NCBI GenBank assembly: GCA_030770425.1
Contig: JASJFT010000050.1
Span: forward strand, 124,001 to 188,000
DNA length: 64,000 bases
Source: Darksidea phi
Taxonomy: Eukaryota > Ascomycota > Dothideomycetes > Pleosporales > Lentitheciaceae
Direction: 5' to 3'
How positions within the stretch are numbered: the stretch's first letter is position 1; each line of letters opens with the position of its first letter. The notes below the pieces were generated by a model. The model had not been told where the DNA came from. It did not search any database and saw only the letters and a program-made list of their open reading frames with translations. A program made the position numbers and the translations under genes. Shown here piece by piece: positions 9,973-19,578 of this stretch.

Positions 9973-11924
9973 ATGCCTTCTCCACTGCCCGCTCACGCAC
10001 CTTTCATCTTGGACACCGCTCGTATCCCGATCACCGCAGGCCAGCCATGCCCACCTGAACCGCTCGTCATGCCGCCGGACGATTCGGAGACGCCAGAGCG
10101 AGCCCCGCCAGCTGCCGCCTCGAATCCCGTCCGCCGCTCCTTCACGCTCCCCGCGCGCATCGCGAACAAGCCCCGCCCCGCTCCCGCACCTGTACCTGCA
10201 GGCAGTGCCGATGGGATAGAGACTTTGTTCGTCTGTTCCTCTACCAAGATCGTCTCGTTCACAGCCTCGGGTCCCAGCCGACGCGCCTCGCCTTCCCGCC
10301 GCCCGCGCGCCAATGATGACGAAGGCACATCGCAGCCGATACCTTGGAGGTCGGCGACGGAACGCACATTAGCAGTTGGTCAGTTAGTCGCGAGATATAA
10401 CATGTTGTAGGCGCTGACTAGGTTCCAGGTGTGTTGCGGATATATCGCGTGACATCGTCCAATGTCTCATTCCTAAACTCCGGCAACCTCCTACACACCA
10501 TTTTTCCAAAATCGCAATGTTGGTGCGTCGACGATGAGTCGATATTCGTGTTGCGCATACGGCAGGATTCATACTACCGGATAGAGATACCGCATGACTC
10601 TACAGAGGATAGAGAGAAGGTGGAGCAATTCAAGACAGTCCTAGCTCAGGTGTTACAATATGAGAAGACTCGATCACCGTTCACGCAAGTTTCTACAGTA
10701 GAAGTGCCCGAGCGCCCGAAGACTCCACCACGCCGACGGTCGATTAAACCACCAGAGAAAGCCAAGAAGTGGTTGTTCGACAAGAAGTGGATGCCAGAAG
10801 ATAGCTCAAGGCCGGCTACGCCTGTGCCGGCAGGCTCCGACTCCGGTAATACGTCGTCATACGAGGAGGACGATCGCTCGAGCATTAACACGGATAAGAG
10901 CGAAGCAGCACCTGAATCACCGATGACAAACCTGGAAGTCACTCCACCAAAGCCTCAGCCCAAGCCATTACAGTCTGTACTAGAGCGAGCGAGAACATTC
11001 CAGGGCGGGAGATCTGTCACTGCGCCCACAGCCATGAGCATTGCCCGACCGTCAATCGCCGATACGCCCATGCCTGAAGTGGTTGAAGAAGGAATGATAT
11101 CAAAGGCATCGCATGAAGATACCAGCGCAGGAGCCGAGGCAGAGGCCGCGGTCGACCGTAAAGATTCCGTCGACGTGCAAAGCTTGATGTCCAGCACGGA
11201 TTCCTTCTATTCGCTAGATACCCACCGCAGCCCATCGCCGCTTTTCGAGGATGCTGAGGCTGAGCTTATTAACCCGTGGTCAGAGGCAGCTGGCATACAA
11301 GACCAGGAACCACGAGGTCGCAGCAAACATCGACGCCAGACGTCTGACCTAACGTTGAGAGCACCATCCTCTGAACCCACTGAAGAAGGTGCACCAGTCA
11401 CTCCGACATTGGACCAACCCGTCTCAACCCCGACAATCGACGTTCATCCATCCTCCCCGCCATCCACGCCTCCGCTCGTTAGCGATTCGGATGATGACAG
11501 TGTCCGGCCGCCATCCTTGGACGTGCCCACGCCGCCAGCCGCCATTCGTATGAAGCGGCTTACCGGTGCTTCTCAAAAGCGTGCCTTTTCCCCAATGCCA
11601 CCGCCTCAGAATCTATTCCGCCCTCCCGCTCATGGTCCGACGAAACAGTTCACAGCCGCTTTGATCCGTAAGACGTGCGAGATAGTACTTGGTCCGCCTG
11701 CGCATTTAGTGCAGCTCATGCTACGTATCGCCGCAAACATTTCGGACGGCGTCTTCAGTTTCAACACCTACCGTGTACCCCGCACTACCGAGAAGATCCC
11801 ATGCTCTTGGGAGTCCAGCGACGAGGACGAGTGGCCCGAAGAAGACGACTTCGGAATCCCACTGCGGACGCTTGACGATTCTTCTACACAAAAGAGACGA
11901 AACTTCTCCGGAGATCTTGATTGA
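9973..11924 (+). CDS. INP1: Inheritance-of-peroxisomes protein 1 (Inp1)
   Basis: Two exons, 9973-10378 and 10429-11924, give 633 residues; the acceptor at 10428 is chosen because it joins AVG to VLRIYRV in frame as in Inp1 relatives. Seen: GIETLFVCSSTKIVSFTA near residue 80, then the core VLRIYRVTSSNVSFLNSG, HTIFPKSQCWCVD and the following PH-like stretch to about residue 220. The rest is a long disordered Ser/Pro/Glu-rich tail with many SP/TP sites, plus a hydrophobic patch near 570-600. Known from yeast Inp1: a peripheral peroxisomal membrane protein that tethers peroxisomes to the cortex so that some are kept in the mother cell; the fungal homologues are assumed to act similarly. Start at 9973 is the first ATG of the frame. 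Confidence 0.86.
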
Positions 11925-12825
11925 TGACACTCGCTATCCATGGGTTTTTGGTGCGATTTTGCTTGTTCTCCGAGGCGCGAAGTTCCCCACGTTAGCATAT
12001 TTCCCGTCATGATACCAGGCGTTTAGGAACTACATATATACCAGGATGGACAGCTGAACCTGGGTATCTTTGCATCAGTGATTCACATTGTACGATATGA
12101 TTGTTCTGGGTTTCGGGAAAGAAATATACCAGTTTGTAATAGCATAGCAATGTCTGATCACGTCAGCTTCATATGAAGAAATTATCGACATCACAACTTC
12201 GCCCACTGCTGGTGACACTTTTTCGGATATGAGGTCTGTATCAAAAAGAGAAGAAATCAAAGGGAAAAAAGGTCATTATTATGGTCAGTACGGGGGTACC
12301 CGCGAGCTTGGCGTTATTAGCACCACCTGAAGGAGATAGCGCCCGAGATATTCAAGTGGTTTTCGCGCTGGCGGCCGAGGAACCCGAGCCTAACTAAGCG
12401 GCCGCGATTACAGGCGCTTGAAGAGGATGACGGCTCTAGTCAGGACAAAATTCCCGTATCCCATGGACCGTTAGTGACTCGATGAAAGGTAGTTTGCCTT
12501 AGTGTCCGGGGCCTCTGGGCGCCGCGCCGTGGATACACTCATGCTTTTGCCTACGTCGAAACTCCTTATAATTATAGGCTAGACGGGTGAGCCATAGGGC
12601 GTAGGCATGTGGCGCGTAACACTACAGAAGCATCTGCGTGTCTGATTCATAGATGCACATATTTCCACTAGTGAATGCATGAATGATACCAAGATGAGAT
12701 TGGCTTCCCTTAAAATTCGCCATGTATCGAGAACCTACGCTCCATATCCTATCCATATCCCATCTGTATTCTCCAATTCCTTTATCACAAAGACCTCAAA
12801 TGTGAACGATGGACAAGTCTAATAA
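11925..12825. other. Intergenic region at the edge of the accessory island
   Basis: About 900 bp downstream of INP1 and leading into AT-rich DNA. No supported reading frame; a GC-normal sequence with stop codons in all frames. It marks the boundary between core genes and the repeat-rich island. Confidence 0.5.
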
Positions 12826-13290
12826 TATTATATTATAAAGACGGGGGAGGGCCGTACTTCTGAGCCTCGCTCTGGTCCACCGTCCTAATAAGCTTCGCTT
12901 GGTCGTCGTAGTATCTCGCTATAAACGTATCCTTAGAGGAAAGACTATAGGGTTTATATATCGTCTAGTATACGGTAAAAGATCCGAACTTCTATACTTA
13001 TATAAGCCTTAAATCAAGATATTACCAGCTAAGTACAAGACCTATAGTAAATATTGTTAAATAGTAGTTTTTCGATTTACTTCTTACCCCGATATATATA
13101 TTAAGATCCTAAAATATTAGAGAGGCTATAATAGTAGAGTAAATCTCTTACTAGGATCTTAGTATAGATTTTTAAATAGTATATCTTCTCGAGTTATATT
13201 TGTTCTTCGTTTAACTTCTACCCCTTTTCGAGTAATACTTCTAACTCGGCCTTTAAGTCTTATATAAAGGTTTTTTTAAGTAAGGTCTGA
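12826..13290. repeat. RIP-mutated AT-rich repeat remnant
   Basis: About 460 bp dominated by TA steps, with almost no CA or TG dinucleotides but some CG retained. This matches RIP-mutated transposon remnants further right in the window. The beginning is abrupt, after a run of tataatatta at about 12825. No transposon family can be assigned: both strands are full of stops and no terminal repeats are seen. Confidence 0.6.
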
Positions 13291-13681
13291 TTCGATTTGA
13301 TTTGATTTCTCTTACGCCTCGGGTGCCGATAGGCCTGGTAAGCTATCACGGCATGCGTACACAGCGCGAACTCTGGGAACCTTTGGTCCATCGACTCATT
13401 CTTAGTCCATATCTTTACAATGTTAACCATCTCAATAGCAACGTCCTTGACCCGTTAACCAAGACTCGAAGCAGTCCGCCTGGGTCGTAACATCACGCTC
13501 AGGTTTGACGTTGCCGTCGACTGAGAACGTAGTTCGCTAGGGACCCAAAATTTATCTTGTGAGGCAATGCTTGCATCTAGTGTCCAACCCATATGAGGTT
13601 TTTTGGCTGACTAGTATACGAAATAATGACTAGCAAGGCCTAGGACTATGTAACAGTGTAGAAGGATTACAAAGGCTTGCT
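13291..13681. other. Spacer between AT-rich remnant and zinc-finger gene
   Basis: About 390 bp of GC-normal sequence. It holds the 3' flank of the minus-strand zinc-finger gene. No supported feature. Confidence 0.45.
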
Positions 13682-14224
13682 TCAGGGTAGTAAGCTACGA
13701 AGAGAACTATTGCAGGAGTAGGGCAGAGTTGGGTCGGCATTTACGGGACCATGATACCCTAAGACTGGCAGTATTCGTGAATTGGATAATGGCGCCGTCT
13801 TGCAGGTGCTGCACTTAGAATGATCGCAAATGACACAAGCAGGACCCATCCATTCCTGGTGCGGCCCATCTCCACAATTGCACTCCCTCAAATTAGAAGT
13901 ATACTTCATCAAATGCGTAGTCTAACTTACACAGTACCATGTAACTGACTCTGGCGTAGAGTTGTATGGGAGGAGAAAGTGGTCCTCTTGAAGAGTAGGA
14001 ATTAGGAGGTACACAGCCGCCTCATTAGGAGAAACAAGTTTACAAGTCCCGCATTTTTTGTGACTCGCTAGAGGCATGCCTTTGTCGTCTTTCGTGGGAC
14101 AGTGCGCGCAAAGAGTATCCGTAGCTTCATTCTGGCAATCGCAAGCACACTGCGTGATCCGTTAGAATAGAACAATACGAATCTTCTTTGGTCTTACGCA
14201 AATCCATGGCTTTTTCTGTGCCAT
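13682..14224 (-). CDS. Small protein with two RanBP2-type zinc fingers
   Basis: Three exons, 14198-14224, 13931-14149 and 13882-13682, give 148 residues. Seen: finger 1 fits the RanBP2 pattern W-x-C-x2-C-x3-N-x6-C-x2-C exactly (WICCACDCQN, then CAHC). Finger 2 begins WYCCNCGDG and closes with CVIC, followed by two more cysteines (CSTC). Between them lies CGTC and a short hydrophobic stretch. Both introns fall at the same place in the two fingers, between the adjacent cysteines of W-x-C|C, which suggests an internal duplication. RanBP2 fingers bind single-stranded RNA or ubiquitin in known proteins; the role here is unknown. The gene is divergent from the CorA-like pseudogene, 432 bp apart. 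Confidence 0.62.
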
Positions 14225-14656
14225 AGTGAACATTGTGTGATTTTAGGAGGGTTTGTTACGATACTGGTAGATAGGCTGAATCAAGTATATGCTGAGCGGA
14301 CTGAATCAACTGAATGCTAGGCGGGGCTGAATCCTAGAAAGGTCCGCGGAAAGAGCCGTGGAAAGAGCCTTACTGCAGCAGACTCGCAGCCATGCTGACA
14401 AATTGTATCAGCGTGGCGAATATGAACTATGATAGGTCTAACAGATTCGGAACATCCAATCGGACTCCTGCAGAGCTGATACCTGCGGAGGCGCAGTGTA
14501 AAAAGTGAGGCGATTGATGCACCGCACTTTAACGGATTCACTATGAGGTATGGTCCAATAGAAGCGGTACACGTTATTGTTGGCAAGTAATTAGATTAGA
14601 TATATCTCCACAGTCAAAATTGGTATCCGTTGAATATTGTTTTCTCAGCCGACACG

Positions 14657-16750
14657 ATGACCCTCAGCAATAGTGGTCTAGGAAGACGCTGGGATGACCT
14701 TTTTGCCTTGCGGAAGACACTCAGATACAAACCTGAGGACAGGCGGCTCTTGTCTACTCAGCCAAATTCTCTTATTGATAAAAGAAAGTTGCTTGCAAAA
14801 TTTTTCGGGGCGGAAAGAAACCCTTTACATCCGCCAAACGCATTCAAATACCCGGCTTTACATCGTTTCTTCCAAGACGACAACGGTATCAGTGGTCGTA
14901 AAACACCATTCTTGACGAGTACACCCAATGAGATAGTTCTTCTTGACGAGTACACCCAATGAGATAGTTCTTCTTGACGAGTACACCCAATGAGATAGTT
15001 CTTCTTGACGAGCGCAACGATCCAAAGAGCGATGGAAAGTCTCAACGAGCATGGGATTCCGCTGGAGAGGATGGATACCTCCAATATCCGCCTACTGGTG
15101 TAATCAAAGAGTCAAAAGCAATGCGACTACCCCATCTATTGAAAATACTATCAGCATCTGTGAGTTTATGATAGGGCTAGTTTTACTGTTTGATTTTGTC
15201 CTTACCATGCAATAGAGACTGGAGCGGAATGTTGATCGGCGAACAATGTATGTTCACCCCAAGTGGACTGATGTAGTTCCCATCTAAAGAATGGCCCTCG
15301 TAGCTTTGTGCCAAACTTGTCCAGAGATTGCGCGTTAGTGATAGCTTTCACGGCCTCTATGCGAACAATACCGTCCCTCCGGTCGTACTTCGAGCAACAT
15401 TTGCAGATGCGGTCGTCTTTCAGTGCTAGAATTGTGAGCAACGCCCAAAATTGAGACAAGAGACATAACGAACGATGCGTATGCTGACCACGCACCAGGG
15501 TGACATCTCATATGCCCTTGAGTTTCACATTCCTTACTACGCCATACGCCGTGGATCCTGTAAAACTGACACACGAATTTTAAATGATAAACCCTTAAGA
15601 GCATCAAGAATTCTCCCTCTTGGTGTGGGCGACGGTGCGAATGACCTATATTATTACGAGGCTCAACTTTCCTTCTTAATTACAGGAGTTGATGAGTGGC
15701 GCTACACCAGCTATTGCTGCGTAGATACGTATTTTGGCAGTGAGCCCGATCATCAGGCATACTTGGAGCTGCCAGCACCTATTGAGCCAGCAGCAGGAGG
15801 GCTACGAGCACTGGAGCGTCCCTTGTGGAATCCACGGGAATTCTTTCTCGACATCTTGTCATTTCGAATTGAGCAAGCAGTCACCGAGTCGCAGGCGCTC
15901 ATCGACTCATTTGCAGAGAGGATGGATGCTTACGTAAGTGAGCCACAACTGTTAGCTACGAAACTCAAAGTGCTGATCCGCAGTTGAAGCGGGACGAAGC
16001 TCTGGATTATTTCCTCGATAACGAGAAGCTGAGCAGAACGAAAGAACTCACGCATACCGTCCTTACGATTCAACGCTTTCACGACTGCTACACACGTACA
16101 ATACAAGCATGGGAGGTTTTTGAGCGTGATGAAATTCAAGCGTTCGACTTACAAGGGTTTGATGCGCTTCGTGACCGATGGAGGAGGCATTTGCTTGCGA
16201 TTAAGGGGCAAATCGCTAATCTACGATCTTGCACAATTCGCCTTCACCAGCACCTTGTGCTTTTTGACGGAATGAAGGCTGGGGTAAGTGTGTTGATACG
16301 TATGCAGAGAATGACATCTAATAATATCAAGATTGTAGGAGCATCGTCGCTAAGAGAGAGCAGCGCTTCAACACGACATAGCAATTTCCTTCGAGTCCTT
16401 ACGCTCATGACTGTGGTAAGCACTTATATCTCAAAGGCTGTCTTAATTTTAATTCAGTAAAAGTCTAACCTTTTGCACAGGTCTACCTACCGTTGAGCTC
16501 AACTACGGTACTTGTAACACGCGTCTTCAGCAGTTCAACTCCCGCTAACTTATTTTAGGGTATATTTAGCATGTCGATAATTCCATCCAATATCCATTGG
16601 TGGTGGTTTCCTGTTCTCCTTGTATGCTTGTCCTTGGTGACAGCTTTAGGGGCGTCGTATATCAACCTGTTTGGATTCCTCAAGAAAGCAACGGCAACCT
16701 ATAGCGCAAACGAAATGAATCAAGCAAAATTGGATAAGAAAATACAGTAA
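14657..16750 (+). pseudogene. Decayed CorA-like membrane protein gene
   Basis: The 3' two thirds reads as a fungal CorA-like protein over several short introns: YALEFHIPYYAIR, a long helical region (about 15810-16290), NFLRVLTLMTV-VYLPLSSTT, then GIFSMSIIP and a final hydrophobic helix ending in a Lys-rich tail (stop 16748-16750). The 5' part is broken. A 31-bp tandem repeat at 14911-15012 shifts the frame into a TGA (14960-14962). After a plausible intron at about 15160-15221 the frame meets TAA near 15284. The stretch 15286-15456 reads in another frame and stops again, and only about 45 bp separate it from the next homologous block, so a segment seems deleted. The intact relative at 54305-55870 has the canonical GMN motif, which this copy lacks (IFSM). 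Judged a pseudogene; a shortened protein from 15475 onward cannot be excluded. Confidence 0.72.
14911..15012 (+). repeat. 31-bp tandem repeat, 3.3 copies
   Basis: Unit starts cttgacgagtacacccaatg and is 31 bp. Full copies lie at 14911-14941, 14942-14972 and 14973-15003, with a 9-bp partial copy at 15004-15012. The copies are identical, which points to recent expansion. The period is not a multiple of three, so each added copy shifts the reading frame of the surrounding CorA-like gene. Confidence 0.97.
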
Positions 16751-17291
16751 GCGATTGCAACATGCGCGAGGTTTTGACATCGTCTTGGCAAGAGGAGTGG
16801 ATTTCAAGGCAGCGACATTAGTTCAAAATAATCCAGGACAACGGCTTTCAATTGGAAGAATACAACAGCTTAAATATCGCGAGGCATACGCCCCGAGCAT
16901 GCGGCTTCTCGCCTTTTAATATGGCCCTCCGCGTAGGGCTTGCATAGCCACGAGGGAGGCCTCGCTTCGTGTCATCCCCTCCTATATCTATTTCCCATAC
17001 CACCCTCTCTGGTACATACAACCATAGGAACAGGGGAACTGGCTACCCCGTCTAATCTAGCATATATAAACCTGTTACCGGTGGACTAGTAGTCAAGTGG
17101 GTAACTATTGGCGAATCCCCTCTGTTGTATGTTTTTGCCACCTTTTGGCCTCTTTTTTCGTAGTTACTCTTGTAAAAAAAAATTAGCCCTCTAGACGTAT
17201 AGAATAAGAAATGTGATAGTCCCTAATACTATATACCTAAAAAAGTTATTATTATTAACTAAGCGATTTTTATTTATAACTAACATGTTTA
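16751..17291. other. Spacer between CorA-like pseudogene and transposons
   Basis: About 540 bp, GC-normal to about 17140 then AT-rich. Contains a poly-A run near 17176 and no supported gene. Possibly old transposon flank, but no terminal repeats were found. Confidence 0.45.
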
Positions 17292-17707
17292 CGTAGCGAG
17301 CGGCCATTCTAAGCGAGCGGCCACCCTCAAAATACACCTAAAAATCGAAAATCTACACCTTTATATCTCTACAACAACCTTTTAATAATCTTTTAAATTT
17401 TAATAGAATATAGATAGTATCTAGATAAAGAGGATATTAAATTCCTAAAAGTTAAAAATTAATATTCCTTAAGATAGCCGTATTTTGGCCCCCAAATTTA
17501 AGAAATTTTACCTTTTCTATAATATCTTACGTAATATTAGCTTTTAGCTTTTAGGAATCTAATATCCTCTTTATCTAGATACTATCTATATTCTATTAAA
17601 ATTTAAAAGATTATTAAAAGGTTGTTATAGAGATATAAAGGTGTAGATTTTCGATTTTTAGATATATTTTAAGGGTGGCCGCTCGCTTAGAATAGCCGCT
17701 CGCTACG
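17292..17707. mobile_element. 416-bp foldback/MITE-like element with about 150-bp inverted arms
   Basis: The left arm (17292 to about 17450) and the right arm (about 17545 to 17707) are inverted copies with scattered C-to-T/G-to-A differences. Both ends read CGTAGCGAGCGGC inward, and each arm carries a tandem pair of GCGAGCGGCC motifs. A TA at 17290-17291 and another at 17708-17709 fit a TA target-site duplication, as made by Tc1/mariner/pogo transposases. The centre is AT-rich, RIP-like and has no open frame. The motif arrangement mirrors the ends of the adjacent Fot1-type element, so it may be a non-autonomous relative. Confidence 0.75.
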
Positions 17708-17728
17708 TAAATATATTATAATATTCTA

Positions 17729-19578
17729 ACGTATTTTATAAGCGAGCCGTCCTTACAAGCGAGCCGTCTACCTCGCGAACTTTTTATACCTAAAAAGCTA
17801 CGTAGTTTAATAACGTACTAGAAATCTATCGATATAATAGCTATTCTAAATTAAGTAGTATCTATAGTAGCCTTCTTATACGTTCGTAAGTTATACCTAG
17901 GTTCTCTACAGCGCGTATAGCGCGCTAAAGCCTATCGACTTATACCTAATTACCTAGTAACTTAATATCTTTCGTTCTCTTACTACTACTTAGTAGCCTT
18001 TTAAATAATAATAGCCTCCCTCTCTACCTTAGTTAGGACGCCCTACTTCTAAATCCTCTTCTTTTTACGCTTTCTACGCGTTATAGCGGTCTTAATTATC
18101 TTCTCTAGGCTCGCGATTTATTCGCGTATAAATATAGCTTTATAAGCTAATACCTTAGTACCTTTACTTAACTAATTAATAACTAGAATAATAGAAGTAG
18201 GTAATAAGTTCTTATACCTACGTATACGCTTACGAATTAATATTAATTAAGCCTCTACTTCGCGCGCGTTACTTAGTATTCTAGCTTCCTATATAGTCTT
18301 TAGTAGGGCTACTAGCGACGGCGTCCTTAGCTTAATATTAAGCTTCGAGATTACTACCTCTAAATTGTATAGAACTAGACTAATACCTTAAAAGCTCGTA
18401 TAGATATTCTTCTCTATAATAGCCTTATTATAGGCTACGTAGAAGGTAGGTAGGAATTTAAGCTTCGTAATATAGTAGATATAATTATAAATTAGGCTAT
18501 TAATCTAGTCCCTATACACGCGCTTTAACGGCGAGAAATAGTCTATATTAAGTAGCTATAGGAGATATAACGAATAAGCTAGTATATAGAGAGTATAGAT
18601 ATTATTCTCCTTATAGAGGTCCTAGAATTCGTTCGAGATATAACTACTATAGTTATTAAGAATTAGTAGCTAGCGTATATCTACTCTACGATCTATCGTA
18701 TACCTAATAAAGTACTTTAGCTAGGTAACTCCTAGATTATTATTCGTCTAGCCGTTCTTACTAATAGCGATAGCCTAATCGCCTAGTATATCGCTCTCGT
18801 ACTAGGTAGAGAGGTAGTACTTACTAGTAAAGATAATAAAGGGCGGAATAGTCTACCTAGTAGTATTAATTCCTTATATTATAGTAACCTACTCGCGATT
18901 ACCTAGCTAGATAGCTTTAGCCTACCTACGTCTCTCTAAACTAGTAACAATTAGTTACGGTATTATCTTACCTATTAGAAAGCTAGCTTCGTCGAAGTTA
19001 TAGATATCCTTATTATAGATACCCTACTTAGCTTAAACGCGTACTATACACTTAAACTAGAGTCGAATAATATTAGGATCCTCGTAGAGAGCTCGCTATC
19101 GATCGTAGGGTCGATTAAATCGTATTTTAATACTATTAGTTCGCTAGACGAAGTTCCTAGGCTACTACTTGCCCACCTGCTCAGCGCCGCGCGTAGTAAG
19201 TAGTCTATTCGCCATATCTCGTATAGTATCTAGAGTAGGGGCAAATCCTCGCGAATCCAGGTCGAGTATATAGCTAATAATTACCTCCTCCTCTAGCTCA
19301 GAAAGCTTCCTTAAGTTGGGCTGGCAATCGCGTCGCGTAGCGATTCCAGCGCGTCGTTCGCGCAGCGTTGATCGGGGGACGTTAAAAGTTCGTATAGCCT
19401 CTCGTTCGCTCTAAATCTAATTTGTATTGATAGCTAAGATGGCTAGGGAGATATCTGCTTCGTTGTAGGGCAATCGAATAGTAGTTGGTTGAGCCATGAG
19501 AGTTGATAGGTAACGCGTCGCAAAAAGTTCGCGAGGTGGACGGCTCGCTTGTAAGGACGGCTCGCTTATGAAACACGT
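17729..19578 (-). mobile_element. Complete Fot1/pogo-type DNA transposon, RIP-inactivated
   Basis: 1850 bp, the normal length for Fot1-like elements, flanked by TA at 17727-17728 and 19579-19580. The terminal inverted repeats are about 50 bp: the right end reads inward ACGTGTTTCATAAGCGAGCC and the left end is the same with C-to-T changes. Each carries a tandem AAGCGAGCCGTCC motif. Most of the element (about 17729-19160) is almost free of CA and TG but keeps CG, the RIP signature. The right 400 bp is much less mutated. The transposase frame runs on the minus strand. Confidence 0.92.
17830..19497 (-). pseudogene. RIP-killed Fot1/pogo transposase (DDE_1 type)
   Basis: Reading from the ATG at 19497 on the minus strand, one frame continues for most of the element, interrupted by dozens of TAG/TAA codons where Gln (CAG/CAA) or Trp (TGG) would be expected. 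The first two stops lie at 19417-19419 and 19411-19413. Recognisable pieces are an N-terminal helix-turn-helix-like region (SEREAIRTFNVPRSTLRERR), the KLSELEEEVI segment of the CENP-B/Tc5 HTH, and the first catalytic aspartate in IYNFDEASF near 18980-19010. The second acidic site is near 18640-18660, where the expected Asp is Asn, again a G-to-A change. No function remains. The C-terminal limit is approximate because the 3' end of the frame is too mutated to follow. Confidence 0.85.

Noticed and set aside
14911..15012. Tandem repeat considered as a CRISPR array
   Set aside because: Direct tandem copies without spacers in a eukaryotic gene; not a CRISPR.
14919..15012. Introns using GT and AG inside the 31-bp repeat
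   Set aside because: The only GT-AG pairs that restore frame are 32 bp long, below the usual fungal minimum.
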